This document shows positions 8,983-19,564 of a stretch of 64,000 bases of DNA, piece by piece. The position numbers and the translations under genes are program-made. The DNA is from Psychrobacter sanguinis. Lineage in GTDB: Bacteria > Pseudomonadota > Gammaproteobacteria > Pseudomonadales > Moraxellaceae. The stretch covers positions 620,001-684,000 of the forward strand of contig NZ_CP085990.1 of assembly GCF_020736705.1 (NCBI RefSeq), given 5' to 3'. How positions within the stretch are numbered: the first letter of the stretch is position 1; each line of letters begins with the position of its first letter. A model generated the notes under the pieces. That model did not search any database. It was not told the origin of the DNA and was given only the letters and a program-made list of their open reading frames with translations.

Positions 8983-10152
8983 ATGAAAATAGCAGTAGCT
9001 GGAACTGGCTATGTCGGGTTATCAAATGCAATGATACTTGCACAAAACAATGAGGTTGTTGCATTAGATATTATTTCTGAAAAAATAAAAATGTTAAATA
9101 ATGGCATATCTCCTATAGTAGATACAGATATTTCTGAATTTTTATCCGATGGAAAGTTGAATTTCAGAGCCACAATAGACACTTACGATGCATTCAATAA
9201 AGCAGATTATGTGATTATCGCAACACCGACCGATTACGATGTTCAGACTAATTATTTTAATACTCGCAGTGTTGAATCGGTTATTGAACAGGTAAAAGAC
9301 GTAAACCCTAATGCGATTATAATAATTAAATCAACAGTGCCTGTAGGATTCACAGAAAGTATAAAGAATAAATTAGGTATTAAAAATATTATATTTTCGC
9401 CTGAATTTTTGCGAGAAGGAAAGGCGTTACATGATAACCTCTACCCTTCTAGAATAATTATCGGAGAACGTTCAGATCGCGCACAACAGTTTGCCAAGCT
9501 TTTATTAGAGGGTGCAATAAAAAAGGATTGTCCCATCCTGTTTACTGACCCGACTGAAGCAGAAGCTATCAAGTTATTCTCAAATACCTATTTAGCTATG
9601 AGGGTAGCTTACTTCAATGAGTTAGATTCTTATGCACAGTCATATAATTTAGATACGAAACAAATCATTGAAGGTGTTTGCTTAGACGATCGTATCGGCA
9701 ACCACTACAATAATCCATCACTGGGGTACGGAGGCTACTGTCTCCCTAAAGATACTAAACAGCTACTAGCTAATTATGACAAAGTACCAAATAATTTAAT
9801 TAAGGCAATTGTTGACTCGAATCGAACTCGTAAAGATTTTATTGCTGATTCTATTTTAGCGATGAATCCTAATGTAGTAGGTATTCACAGACTAGTCATG
9901 AAGAGTGGTTCAGATAACTTTAGAGCTTCGGCTATTCAAGGGATTATGAAACGTATCAAAGCTAAAGGTGTAGAGGTAATAGTCTATGAACCTGCACTAA
10001 ATGATACAGAGTTTTATAAATCACGCGTTATTGATAATCTTGAAGAATTCAAAGGTTTGAGCGATGTTATTGTAACTAATAGGCTATCAAGTGATTTAAG
10101 TGACGTTCTAGACAAAGTATACACTAGAGACATTTTTGGAGGTGATGAGTGA
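8983..10152 (+). CDS. ugd: UDP-glucose 6-dehydrogenase
   Basis: A 389-residue NAD-dependent dehydrogenase that oxidises UDP-glucose to UDP-glucuronate. Motifs in order are [15 protein letters not shown] (NAD binding), [29 protein letters not shown] (with the catalytic Glu), [22 protein letters not shown] (Lys/Asn), and the catalytic Cys in [18 protein letters not shown]. Its length matches the short bacterial Ugd class. It overlaps the next gene by four bases (GTGA). With the following epimerase it forms a UDP-Glc to UDP-GlcA to UDP-GalA path that provides uronic acids for the capsule. A nearby TviB-type dehydrogenase tail at the left edge acts on a different sugar. Confidence 0.93.
   Translation: MKIAVAGTGYVGLSNAMILAQNNEVVALDIISEKIKMLNNGISPIVDTDISEFLSDGKLNFRATIDTYDAFNKADYVIIATPTDYDVQTNYFNTRSVESVIEQVKDVNPNAIIIIKSTVPVGFTESIKNKLGIKNIIFSPEFLREGKALHDNLYPSRIIIGERSDRAQQFAKLLLEGAIKKDCPILFTDPTEAEAIKLFSNTYLAMRVAYFNELDSYAQSYNLDTKQIIEGVCLDDRIGNHYNNPSLGYGGYCLPKDTKQLLANYDKVPNNLIKAIVDSNRTRKDFIADSILAMNPNVVGIHRLVMKSGSDNFRASAIQGIMKRIKAKGVEVIVYEPALNDTEFYKSRVIDNLEEFKGLSDVIVTNRLSSDLSDVLDKVYTRDIFGGDE
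10138..10142 (+). promoter_or_regulatory. Strong ribosome-binding site for the GTG-started epimerase
   Basis: GGAGG stands 6 bases before GTG at 10149, inside the last codons of ugd. It confirms the non-ATG start and the four-base overlap. Confidence 0.6.
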
Positions 10153-11174
10153 AGGTTTTAGTAACAGGGTCAGCAGGATTTATCGGTTTCCATGTGTCCA
10201 AGAAATTACTAGAGCGTGGAGACGATGTTATCGGTATTGATAACTTTAATGATTATTATGATCCTAAGTTAAAGCAAGCTAGAAACCAACAATTAATTGA
10301 TATAGCTAATACAACTAAGGGCTCATTTCAAATTATCCGTGCTAATATCGCTGATAAAGTTGCTATAGATAATATCTTTAACGAGCATATTTTCGATCGA
10401 GTAATCCATTTAGCTGCACAGGCTGGGGTAAGATATTCTATCGAGAACCCCCACAGTTATGTGGAAAGTAATATTGTAGGTTTTACTAACATTCTTGAAG
10501 CTTGTCGTCATTTTAATACTCCACATTTAACTTATGCTAGTACAAGTAGTGTATATGGTGCTAATACCACTATGCCATTTAAAGAAACACACGGAGTAAA
10601 TCATCCCCTTCAATTTTATGCTGCAACCAAACGTGCTAATGAGCTTATGGCTCATAGCTATAGTCATTTATTTAACTTACCTACTACTGGTTTAAGGTTC
10701 TTTACTGTTTATGGACCTTGGGGTCGACCAGATATGGCTCTATTTAAATTTACTAGAAATATTATCGAAGATAAGCCTATACCTGTATTTAATAATGGCA
10801 ATCATACCCGAGATTTTACTTTTGTAGATGATATAGCCAATGGTGTAATTTACGCTAGCGATCAGATTGCTACACCGAATTTAGATTGGAACAGTGACTC
10901 TCCTGAGCCAAACACTAGTAATGCCCCTTTTAGAATATTTAATATCGGTAATAACAGCCCTGTTACTTTAAAAAATTATATCCATGCAATTGAAAAAGCA
11001 CTGAATAAAAAAGCAATTTTGGAATTGTTACCCTTACAACCAGGTGATGCTCCTGATACATTCGCAGACAGTAGTAACCTTGAGAAAAGCGTTGGTTATA
11101 AACCTCAATTCTCTGTCGAAGAAGGTATAAAACAGTTTGTTGATTGGTATACAATTTTTTATAAAATTAATTAA
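10149..11174 (+). CDS. UDP-glucuronate 4-epimerase
   Basis: A 341-residue extended SDR enzyme. It begins [40 protein letters not shown], the signature opening of the UDP-GlcA 4-epimerase (LspL/WbnF/Cap1J) group, in which DNFNDYYD distinguishes it from GalE. The Ser/Thr site is YASTSSVYG and the catalytic pair is in [10 protein letters not shown]. It makes UDP-galacturonate for the capsule repeat. The GTG start is supported by a perfect GGAGG. It follows ugd with a four-base overlap, so the pair is probably co-translated. Confidence 0.9.
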   Translation: MKVLVTGSAGFIGFHVSKKLLERGDDVIGIDNFNDYYDPKLKQARNQQLIDIANTTKGSFQIIRANIADKVAIDNIFNEHIFDRVIHLAAQAGVRYSIENPHSYVESNIVGFTNILEACRHFNTPHLTYASTSSVYGANTTMPFKETHGVNHPLQFYAATKRANELMAHSYSHLFNLPTTGLRFFTVYGPWGRPDMALFKFTRNIIEDKPIPVFNNGNHTRDFTFVDDIANGVIYASDQIATPNLDWNSDSPEPNTSNAPFRIFNIGNNSPVTLKNYIHAIEKALNKKAILELLPLQPGDAPDTFADSSNLEKSVGYKPQFSVEEGIKQFVDWYTIFYKIN

Positions 11175-11191
11175 AAATGGCGTAGGTTACT

Positions 11192-12328
11192 ATGAAAATC
11201 ATACATATTATTACTGGATTAGAAGATGGTGGTGCAGAAGGAGTACTTTATAGACTAGTAACCAATGACGAAGAAAATAAGCATGTAGTAATATCTTTAA
11301 TGGATGAAGGTAAATATGGTGTATTACTACAAAAGCAAAATATAAAAGTATATACACTAAATATGAATAAAAAATTCAGACTTCCTGTTTCTTTATTTAA
11401 TCTAAAAAATATTATAAAGCTAGAGAAACCAGATGTAGTACAAACTTGGATGTCGCACGCTGATTTAATCGGGGGCATTGTAGCCAAAATTTTAGGCAAT
11501 GATAATATAGTATGGAATATTAGACATACGAAACTAAATAATAACTTAAGAAATTTAAAAACTAACGCCGTTATATATACCAATATGGCTTTAAGTAAAT
11601 TTTTACCAAAAAAAATAATATGTTGCTCTTATCAAACTTATGAAGATTTTGAAAAAAATGGTTATGATAGTAATAAAATGGTAGTTATCAATAATGGCTA
11701 CGATTTTACACATTTTTATAGAGACTCAGAACTTCGTTCAGATATTAGAGCAAACTTAAATATTCCAGAAGATATGCTTGTATTTGGCAGAGTAGCAAGG
11801 TATGGAGTAAATAAAAATCATTTAGGTTTGTTAGAATCAATGAGTCTAATTAAAGACAGGCTTCCAGAATTCAAATTATTACTAGTTGGGAAGGGTTTAG
11901 ACAATAAAAATATTGAACTTGTTAAAAAGATTGAAGAATTAAATTTATCTACTAATGTAATACTTCTAGGACAACGAAATGATATCCCAAGTATTATGAA
12001 CGCACTAGATATACATATTTCTAATTCCTCATCCGGTGAAGGATTTCCGAATGCTTTAACCGAAGCAATGGCTTGTGGAACAGTATGTATAGCTACAGAT
12101 GTTGGTGACTCAAAATATATTATTGGCGATAATGGTTGGATAGTTCAACCATCAGACTCAAAAGCTCTAGGAAACGCTATTTTATCTGCCGTAACTACTA
12201 TGGATGATAGTCTAGATTGGGAAAAACTTATTAGCTCATCGGAAAGTCACATTAAAGCTAATTTTAGCTTATCAAAAATGATATCTAAATATAATACTGT
12301 TTGGAAGGAAACTATAACTCCAGTGTAA
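11192..12328 (+). CDS. GT4 family glycosyltransferase
   Basis: A 378-residue GT-B enzyme. The opening KIIHIITGLEDGGAEGVLYRLV is the usual GT4 start; the donor side has FGRVARYGVNKNHLGLLESM, LLLVGKGLDNKNI, VILLGQRNDIPSIMNALDI and SGEGFPNALTEAMACGTVCIATDVGD with the E(x7)E pair. It resembles WbnK/WbyK-like transferases that add internal residues of O-antigen or capsule repeats. It lies 17 bases after the GalA epimerase, so it may use UDP-GalA or UDP-GlcA, but this is context only. Confidence 0.85.
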   Translation: MKIIHIITGLEDGGAEGVLYRLVTNDEENKHVVISLMDEGKYGVLLQKQNIKVYTLNMNKKFRLPVSLFNLKNIIKLEKPDVVQTWMSHADLIGGIVAKILGNDNIVWNIRHTKLNNNLRNLKTNAVIYTNMALSKFLPKKIICCSYQTYEDFEKNGYDSNKMVVINNGYDFTHFYRDSELRSDIRANLNIPEDMLVFGRVARYGVNKNHLGLLESMSLIKDRLPEFKLLLVGKGLDNKNIELVKKIEELNLSTNVILLGQRNDIPSIMNALDIHISNSSSGEGFPNALTEAMACGTVCIATDVGDSKYIIGDNGWIVQPSDSKALGNAILSAVTTMDDSLDWEKLISSSESHIKANFSLSKMISKYNTVWKETITPV

Positions 12329-12385
12329 AAACGATTCCCGATATATATTATATATAATATCTAAAATTAAGAAATGAGATTAATT

Positions 12386-13504
12386 ATGAAGATTGCTTTG
12401 CTAGGTGACATCGGTTTTTTTGGTAAGTTTAGCAATACTAACTCATCATTAGAAGGTTATTTTGACTCTTATCTTAGAGCAATTAGTGATTGTGATTATA
12501 TAGTTGGTAATCTTGAAATACCTTTTACGGATATTTTTAAAGAATATAAACCTAAATCAGCTGTTATTGGCTCTTCAAGTAAAAGTGCTGCATTGTTAAG
12601 TCAATTAAAATTAACTCATGTAAATTTAGCTAATAACCATATAGGTGATTTTGGTCTAGAAGGCTATAGTTTAACTAAAAAGATATTGGAAAAAAATGAT
12701 ATTCATTACTTTGGTATTGAAGGTATAAAAAGCTATGTCCATCATGATAATAATAGAATCTGTTTAAGCGGGTTTTGTAACATGAACGCTAACCCTGTCT
12801 TTCTTCATAATATAGATAATAAACTATATGGAGTTAACGTTGCTGATGCCGATATTATTGAGAAAGAATTACTTGAAACTGATACTTTAGGATACTTAAA
12901 CATTATAGCTTTTCATAGTGGTTTAGAACATATCCATCTACCTAGTATAGAAGATATTTCTTTTTTTCGATACTTAGCTAATAAAATCGATTTTGTATTA
13001 TATGGTCATCACCCCCACGTCGTACAGTCATTTGAGAAACACAAAAAGTCTCATTTGTATTACAGTTTAGGTAACTTTTGTTTTGATGATGTCTATTCAC
13101 GTAAAAATAAAGGTACACCTCTAGTCAGAATGTCTGAAGCTAATAAGTTAGGTTTAATTCCAATTTTGACAATAGAAAACAATAAAGTAATAGATATAGA
13201 GCATATATGGACCTATATGGGTGATGAGAATATGTTAATCTTAAAAGAAGATGGGCATCCTTTGATTAATAAAATAACATCAGAATTAAGCTTAGCTAAT
13301 CTTGATTTTAATGATATAGATGCAATTAGAAAATCCGATTTAATGAAAATTAGTTTGCAGCGTAAAAAAAGTCGAAATCTTCAGTGGTACAGAGATCGAC
13401 TGAATCTTAGATATGTGAAATTATATTTACAATCGAAGGAAAATTATAAGTTATATAAAAGTAAATATCTAGACAAATTAAATAAAAAACTAGACGACGT
13501 TTAA
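12386..13504 (+). CDS. CapA-like (PGA_cap) metallophosphatase-fold protein
   Basis: About 372 residues with the full set of CapA/PgsA motifs: IALLGDIGFFG, VGNLEIPFT, LANNHIGDFG, IIAFHSGLEH, YGHHPHVVQSFE and YYSLGNFCFDD. These His, Asp and Asn residues make the two-metal site of the calcineurin-like fold. CapA members are needed for poly-gamma-glutamate capsules and also occur in polysaccharide loci, where their reaction is not settled. No signal peptide or membrane anchor is visible, unlike membrane-anchored CapA of Bacillus, so this one probably acts in the cytoplasm. The ATG at 12374 is in frame, but 12386 has GAG at a better distance and a typical MKIALLGD start. The next gene is CapK-like, which suggests a joint acyl or aminoacyl modification step. 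Confidence 0.82.
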   Translation: MKIALLGDIGFFGKFSNTNSSLEGYFDSYLRAISDCDYIVGNLEIPFTDIFKEYKPKSAVIGSSSKSAALLSQLKLTHVNLANNHIGDFGLEGYSLTKKILEKNDIHYFGIEGIKSYVHHDNNRICLSGFCNMNANPVFLHNIDNKLYGVNVADADIIEKELLETDTLGYLNIIAFHSGLEHIHLPSIEDISFFRYLANKIDFVLYGHHPHVVQSFEKHKKSHLYYSLGNFCFDDVYSRKNKGTPLVRMSEANKLGLIPILTIENNKVIDIEHIWTYMGDENMLILKEDGHPLINKITSELSLANLDFNDIDAIRKSDLMKISLQRKKSRNLQWYRDRLNLRYVKLYLQSKENYKLYKSKYLDKLNKKLDDV

Positions 13505-13585
13505 TTATATTTTTTTAATTAATTAAGTATCTCAAATTCATAATTGTATTTTATTTATAAAACACGTAATAGAAAGGTAAATTAA

Positions 13586-14932
13586 ATGTCTTTGAAAGAA
13601 AAATTTTTCGCAATTACTCCATACTTCATTCAAGATGTTGCAATAACTGCCTATAATACTTATCAGTACAAAGTTAGACATGGGGGCAAATATAAAACGT
13701 TTAGAAACTACTATGCAAAAGTAGATGCAATGGACTCTAGACAATTAGAAAAAGAAATGATTAAGAAAAGAGATGAGTTCTTTAGTTACATTAAATCTCA
13801 TTCTCCTTGGTATAAAAGCTTTGATTTTAGTAATCTAAAACTTTTACCCATATTGAATAAAGAAGATATTATAAATAATTTAGATGAAATTAAAACTTTA
13901 GAAGAAAAAAATGGAATTATTAGTCTAACCGGTGGCACTACTGGTGCATCTATGAAAGTAATATATACTCGGAGTGATGTTCAAGAGCGCTATGCAATAC
14001 TTGATCATTTTAGAGCACAGCACGGCTATAAATTGGGCAAAAAAACAGCTTGGTTTTCGGGAAAGAACTTAATATCAGAAAAGCATTTAAGTAAACAAAT
14101 ATGTTCTCACTACGATTTTATAAATAAAATAAGATTTTACTCGACATTTCACCTCAATCAAAAAAATTTCGATATTTACTGGAATTCTTTAAATGATTTC
14201 GCTCCAGAATTCATAGTTGGTTTTCCATCAAGCGTCTATGAAATATGCGAGATTGCTGATACTCAAGGGTTGCGTATAAAGACTAAGGTAAAAGTTTTCT
14301 TTCCTACTGCAGAAACTGTTCTACCTAAACATAGAGAAGTAATCGGTAGAGTACTAGGTTGTAAAATTGTTGATCAATATGCCTCGTCAGAAGGAGCTCC
14401 TTTTATTTTAGAATGTGAAGCTGGCAACTTACATATACATCCTCTTACTGGAATATTTGAAGTAGTCGACGATAATATATTACCAAATAGTGAAGGTAAA
14501 ATATTAGTTACATCCTTTACAACTCATGGAACACCTCTCGTACGATATAATATTGGCGATCATATTAAACTTGCACCTCCAAATCAAAAGTGTGGATGTG
14601 GCTCAATCTTCCCAATTGTTGAAAATATTGAAGGTAGATCAAATGATTATATTCTTTCACCTACAAATGGAAAAGTCAATTTAGGAAATATTAGCAATAG
14701 CACAAAAAATATTAAAGGTTTAATAAAATTTCAATTGATACAAAATAGTGCCGATAAAGTCAAACTACTTATAGTTAGTAATAACTCTTTTACAAGTGTA
14801 GAACAGAAGAAATTTTTAGAGGCATTAAAGGAAAGATTGGGTTCTAAAATTACAGTCGATATTGATTTGGTAGATGATATTCCAAATGAGAAAAGTGGCA
14901 AATTTAGAATAGTAAAAAATAATCTGAAATAA
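13586..14932 (+). CDS. CapK/PaaK-like adenylate-forming enzyme
   Basis: A 448-residue member of the phenylacetate-CoA ligase family as found in capsule loci (CapK). It has the AMP-binding loop SLTGGTTGASMKV near residue 115, the DQYASSEGAPFI motif near residue 265, LEVHPL-like NLHIHPLTGIFEVV, and TPLVRYNIGDHIKL with the adenylate-binding Asp. Such proteins activate a carboxylic acid as acyl-AMP and may pass it to CoA or directly to an acceptor. In capsule loci the substrate is generally unknown. A purine-rich ribosome site precedes the ATG. It sits next to the CapA-like gene and could activate an acid for attachment to the polysaccharide. Confidence 0.82.
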   Translation: MSLKEKFFAITPYFIQDVAITAYNTYQYKVRHGGKYKTFRNYYAKVDAMDSRQLEKEMIKKRDEFFSYIKSHSPWYKSFDFSNLKLLPILNKEDIINNLDEIKTLEEKNGIISLTGGTTGASMKVIYTRSDVQERYAILDHFRAQHGYKLGKKTAWFSGKNLISEKHLSKQICSHYDFINKIRFYSTFHLNQKNFDIYWNSLNDFAPEFIVGFPSSVYEICEIADTQGLRIKTKVKVFFPTAETVLPKHREVIGRVLGCKIVDQYASSEGAPFILECEAGNLHIHPLTGIFEVVDDNILPNSEGKILVTSFTTHGTPLVRYNIGDHIKLAPPNQKCGCGSIFPIVENIEGRSNDYILSPTNGKVNLGNISNSTKNIKGLIKFQLIQNSADKVKLLIVSNNSFTSVEQKKFLEALKERLGSKITVDIDLVDDIPNEKSGKFRIVKNNLK

Positions 14933-14945
14933 TTGAGGGTTAATA

Positions 14946-16106
14946 GTGTCAGAACTATCATGGTTAAGTTCTTACGGATTTATTGGAATTCGTCTCTTTG
15001 ATTTGCCCAATTTATTAATATGTTTATTATTAGCTTTAATTCTATCTTATAAGTTTCGTGTACCGTTAAAATTTCAATTAATTTTAGCATTACATTGTTT
15101 CCTACCATTTGTATTGAATGGATTGCTATTTGCACCTTCATATATGCCTGATCAAATCAAATACTGGAGAATAGTCCATGCAATTAGAAATAATGAGTTG
15201 ACTATATATGAAGCATTAATAGGCACTAATAATAACGTAAGTGAGGCAGGAGCATTCCTATCAGTACTTCCTTTCCCTTCACCGACAACGGTCATTAGTT
15301 TGGGCTTCTATAACACTTTTATATATATTTGTTTATTCTTCATATTATATAAAAATAAAGTATTCACTAAAGTTTCTATATGGTTTTATCTACTTTTTCC
15401 AAGTGCAGCTTTATATAGCGCCTTGAGTTTAAGGGAAACATTAATATTTTTATTCATGTCCTTAAGTATTATGTACGCTCGAAAATCTAATTTCTTTATT
15501 AGTATGTTTTTTTTAATCCCACTTTATATGATAAAGTTTCAAAACTTTTTTATTCTTTTTCCTATTGTTTTGTTATATTTTCTATTTGGTGTTGCAAAAA
15601 AAGGTATGAGAATAGTAAAAGCATCTATGATTGCCTTAATAGCTTTAGTCGGTTTATTAATATCTTTTCCCATAGCTATACCAGAAATTAATAAATTCAG
15701 AGTTGCTATGTTTATTGAAGATGGTGGTGCTAGAGATAATATTAATTTAATTAATGGTGTAGGAGACTTTATAATTCAAGGACTGACTTCAGGAATCTAC
15801 TTTCTATCTAAGCCTTTTATATGGGAAGCTCAGGGTTTATTGCCTTTAATTCAATCTTTTGAAAATGTTATTATCTTATTTATTTTATATCTCATAACTC
15901 GACAGGCTTGGAAAAAAAGCCTCGACAAATTAGCTTTTTGGTTGCTATTTCTAGCTTTCTCAATGTCGATTTATGGTTTAGTAGTTTTCAATTATGGTAC
16001 CGCTGTACGTTATCGTTATCCCTTCGTAATGATTTATGTGCTTTTCGTTTGTGCAGACTGTAATATCCAACAGTTATTGCCAAAACGCAAAAATACAACT
16101 AGCTAA
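14946..16106 (+). CDS. wzy: Wzy-type polysaccharide polymerase
   Basis: A 386-residue integral membrane protein with about ten hydrophobic segments and no strong sequence motif, which is usual for Wzy. A larger loop follows the segment ending FPIAIPEINKFRV near residue 250. The position in the locus, between modifying or glycosyltransferase genes and the initiating transferase, and the absence of any other candidate support the call. It would polymerise flipped repeat units on the periplasmic side. The start is GTG with GAGGG six bases upstream. An EpsG or WzyE-like fold cannot be excluded. Confidence 0.72.
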   Translation: MSELSWLSSYGFIGIRLFDLPNLLICLLLALILSYKFRVPLKFQLILALHCFLPFVLNGLLFAPSYMPDQIKYWRIVHAIRNNELTIYEALIGTNNNVSEAGAFLSVLPFPSPTTVISLGFYNTFIYICLFFILYKNKVFTKVSIWFYLLFPSAALYSALSLRETLIFLFMSLSIMYARKSNFFISMFFLIPLYMIKFQNFFILFPIVLLYFLFGVAKKGMRIVKASMIALIALVGLLISFPIAIPEINKFRVAMFIEDGGARDNINLINGVGDFIIQGLTSGIYFLSKPFIWEAQGLLPLIQSFENVIILFILYLITRQAWKKSLDKLAFWLLFLAFSMSIYGLVVFNYGTAVRYRYPFVMIYVLFVCADCNIQQLLPKRKNTTS

Positions 16107-16146
16107 GTGTATAAGCTGTTAACTAAAACTTTGTCTGGAGATAATA

Positions 16147-17286
16147 TTGAAATTCCTAATATTTGCTAATTATCTACCTCATGTTATTAACTTTAGAGGA
16201 AAGTTATTGGAAGCTATTTCTAACCTTGGTTATGAAATACATGTTTTAGCCCCTCACATAGATGATTACCAACAGGAATTAAATTATTTGTCTGAACTAG
16301 GGTATCATGTGCATGAAATTCCTTTGCAGCGTACAGGAACTAATCCTTTAACTGATTTTCGCACCCTACTTTCAGCCTATCGTTTATTACGAAAGATTCA
16401 ACCAGATGTTATATTATCTTATACTATAAAATCAGTCATCTACGGTACTCTAGCGGCTTGGCTCGCCAATATTCCTAAGCGATTTGTACTTATATCCGGA
16501 TTAGGCTATACCTTTTCTGAAGTAGATGAGAATGATACACGTACTTCATTACAGAAGTTTATACATAGCTTATATACCCAAGCTCTATCTAAATCTGATA
16601 AGGTTTTTTTTCAAAACCCTGATGATCTCAACCTTTTTAAGAAGCTAGGAATACTGAAGCCCAATATCCTTGCAACGGTAGTCAATGGCTCAGGGGTAGA
16701 TATAAGCAATTTCAATATTATTCCCTTCCCCACCTATTCTTCTGGAGTTATAAAACCCTCTTTTTTACTAATAGCCAGATTACTGAAAGACAAAGGACTT
16801 ATTGAATATATTGAAGCGGCAAAAATCATTAAAAGTAGACATCCTAAGACAGAGTTTCACTTAGTAGGTTATATTGATGAAAACCCCGCAGCAATTACCC
16901 AGTCACAACTTGATGAGTGGGTGAACTCTGGTGTAGTAAACTACTGGGGTAAATTAAAGGATGTCAGACCAGCCATTGCAGCAAGTTCGGTATATGTGCT
17001 TCCCTCTTACAGAGAAGGTACTTCACGCTCAGTATTAGAAGCAATGGCTATGGGAAGACCGATAATAACTACTGATGCTCCAGGCTGTCGTGAAACCGTT
17101 GATGACTCAATAAATGGATTTTTAGTCCCTATTAAGACCGTCGATGAACTTGTAGAAGCCATGGAACATTTTATTAAAAACCCTGAGCTCATCAAAAAAA
17201 TGGGTAAAGCATCTAGGAAGCTAACTGAGGATAAATTCGATGTGAATAAAGTAAATGAATATATGATAAAAGAAATGTCTTTATAG
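16147..17286 (+). CDS. GT4 glycosyltransferase, PglA-like
   Basis: A 379-residue GT-B protein that resembles enzymes adding the second sugar to an undecaprenyl-diphospho-linked primer (PglA, WbtE/WcfI-like). Signature stretches are FANYLPHVINFRGKLLEAI at the N-terminus, SYTIKSVIYGTLAAW, LISGLGYTF, LLIARLLKDKGLIEYIEAA, and PSYREGTSRSVLEAMAMGRPIITTDAPGCRETV with the E(x7)E motif. The TTG start has GGAG about seven bases upstream. It is the last gene before a 210-base spacer and the initiating transferase, so it probably adds sugar two of the repeat. Confidence 0.86.
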   Translation: MKFLIFANYLPHVINFRGKLLEAISNLGYEIHVLAPHIDDYQQELNYLSELGYHVHEIPLQRTGTNPLTDFRTLLSAYRLLRKIQPDVILSYTIKSVIYGTLAAWLANIPKRFVLISGLGYTFSEVDENDTRTSLQKFIHSLYTQALSKSDKVFFQNPDDLNLFKKLGILKPNILATVVNGSGVDISNFNIIPFPTYSSGVIKPSFLLIARLLKDKGLIEYIEAAKIIKSRHPKTEFHLVGYIDENPAAITQSQLDEWVNSGVVNYWGKLKDVRPAIAASSVYVLPSYREGTSRSVLEAMAMGRPIITTDAPGCRETVDDSINGFLVPIKTVDELVEAMEHFIKNPELIKKMGKASRKLTEDKFDVNKVNEYMIKEMSL

Positions 17287-18289
17287 TCTTATAAACGCTA
17301 AAAAGTTTGGTAGAATAGCTAAGTTTCACTTTGTGAACGAATAAAATTTAATTAACCAAAAATGTGTGGCATTTTGATATTTAAATTAATCAAACCGTTT
17401 ATTAAATTTATTTTGTATAGTTAGTGGTCATACGTACTCAGTACATTTTAATGACTGAAAATCAAATTAGTATAGTATAAACATAAAGGTTCAATAATGC
17501 GGTTTCTGCCAGCTCAATTAATTCTCGGATTAGCCCTCTGTACTTTTTTACCCTTCATAGGCTCAGGTTTAGACGTTATTAATCAAATATTCTATACAGG
17601 TGGATACGTCAACCTTGTTGTGAGTGCTTTATTAGTTTGTACAACCCTTATAACATTGTACAGTATCCAGCGTTTTCCAGGTATTACCTCCAGTACCTAT
17701 ATTGTTCCCGTTATCGCCTTCTGGTTTTTACTTATATTACTCATAGTAAAATTCACAGGCATATCCTATTCCTTATATTATTATGGTTTTAGTAGCCTTC
17801 TACTTTTAGTTTACACATTTTTTATAGATATCATTAACCGCAAACATGAAAATTACACCTTTGCCTATATACCAGTAGGTAGAGCCAAGCAAATACCTGA
17901 ACAGATTCCATCCGTAAAGTGGCTCCCATTAAATATCCCTCATCTAGAGGAAGAGGTTAATGGCATAGTTACCGATTTGCATAGTGATGATTTAACTGAT
18001 GATTGGGAACGCTTTATTACCGAAAGAACCCTTAAAGGCACTCCCGTTTATCATCACCGAGCAATTAGAGAGTCCCTTACAGGTAGAGTTCGTATTGATC
18101 ATATGTATGAAAATGAGCTAGGATCGCTACAGCCCTCGCCTAACTATATGTTTTTGAAATATTGTTTTGATGTTTTACTTATCTTAATTTCTCTACCATT
18201 CACCCTTATTATTTGCCTCATTACTGCTATAGCGATTAAACTCGAAGATGGTGGTAAAGTTTTCTATATTCAGCCACGAGTCGGCTATC

Positions 18290-19564
18290 TAAGGTACTCC
18301 CCAATGTCTAGACCAAATTATCATAAAATTAAGATAGAATTGGGTTGATAAAACGATTTATTATCCGAACTATTGTTAGCCAGATAAACCTGTGCAGGAG
18401 TATGGTAATCGAGCGACTGATGTAAACGCTCATGATTGTAAAACTCGAAATACTCTTTCAAACCTGCTCTTGCCTGACTGACTGTCTCAAACTGTCGCAA
18501 ATACACGCATTCATACTTCACTGATCGCCAAAGCCTTTCCACAAAGATATTATCCAGTGCCCTACCGCGACCATCCATACTGATGGCAATACCCTGCTCA
18601 ATGAGCGGTCTGGTAAATCTTGGGCTGGTAAACTGAGAGCCTTGATCCGTATTAAAAATCTCACAGCGTAACCCATTGTGCAGTAAGCTACTTACCGTAT
18701 CAACGCAGAAATCCGCCTCAAGCGTGGTAGATAGCGACCAGTCTAGAACATAACGACTGTACCAATCTATCACCGCCATCAAATACACGAAGCCCTTGGC
18801 TAAGCGAATATAGGTGATATCAGTACTCCATACTTGATTACAACGGCTAATCGGTACATGCCTAAGCAAGTACGGGTAAACTTGATGCTCAGAGTTAGGC
18901 TTACTCGTGTTAGGATGCTGATAAATAGCGTCTAGCCCCATTTGCCGTAGTAAGCGCCTAACTCGATCTTCTCCCACTTGATAGCCTAGTTGCCTCAAAT
19001 ACGCTGTCATGCGTTTAACCCCATAAAATGGGGTCTTGGTGTACTGCTGGTCAAGCAGGTTCATCAGGGTAATATCAAGCTCGCTGATGGGCTTTGGCTG
19101 ATAGTACAGACTTGAGCGGTTGATACTGAGTAATTCACATTGCTTACGAACACTAAAATCCTTGTTATCAGGTTCTAGCAGTTGTTTACGAGTGCTCAGG
19201 GTAGCTGTAAGGACTTTTTTTTAAGCCAGTCTCTTTCACTGATGACTTGCCCTAGCTGCCTATGTAGTTCATCGATAATAGCTTGCTGGGCTTGTTCGTT
19301 GGCTTGCTGTTTGGTATTGAATGCAGTAGGGATAACTGCCAAAGCCTGCTTTTTCCAGTTGCTGATTTGGGTTGCATGAACCCCATATTCTGCGGTTAAC
19401 TCGTTGAGGGTTTTGTGTTCTTTGATGGCTTCAACGGCGACTTTGCTTTTAAATTCAGCATTGTGACGCTTACGTACTTTTGTCATTAGATAGACCTCTT
19501 TTTCTAAAGGTTATTCTATCTTATTTGCTACAATTTTTTGGTCTAGTTTTCCGGGAGTATTATA
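18290..19564 (-). mobile_element. IS3 family element, copy A1 (1275 bp) in the initiating transferase
   Basis: The ends are TAAGGTACTCCCC on the left and GGGAGTATTATA on the right, imperfect inverted repeats that continue inward with a shared CTAGACCAAA block. The 3-bp target duplication is ATC at 18287-18289 and 19565-19567. The same 1275-bp element with the same ends occurs at 24364-25638 in the opposite orientation and is flanked there by GAG, which fixes the element limits. Sequence differences between the two copies are few. Confidence 0.92.
18321..19486 (-). CDS. IS3 family transposase OrfAB (copy A1)
   Basis: OrfA (19196-19486) is a 96-residue helix-turn-helix protein starting MTKVRKRHNAEFKSKVAVEAI. 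OrfB (ATG-started part 18321-19064) is the DDE integrase, with WSTDITYIRL, the NTDQGSQFTS second Asp and RLWRSVKYE third acidic residue. The frames join at a run of eight A followed by G in the coding strand, a typical -1 slippage site that yields OrfAB. Both frames are intact, so the element is probably active. It is oriented against the interrupted capsule gene. Confidence 0.9.
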
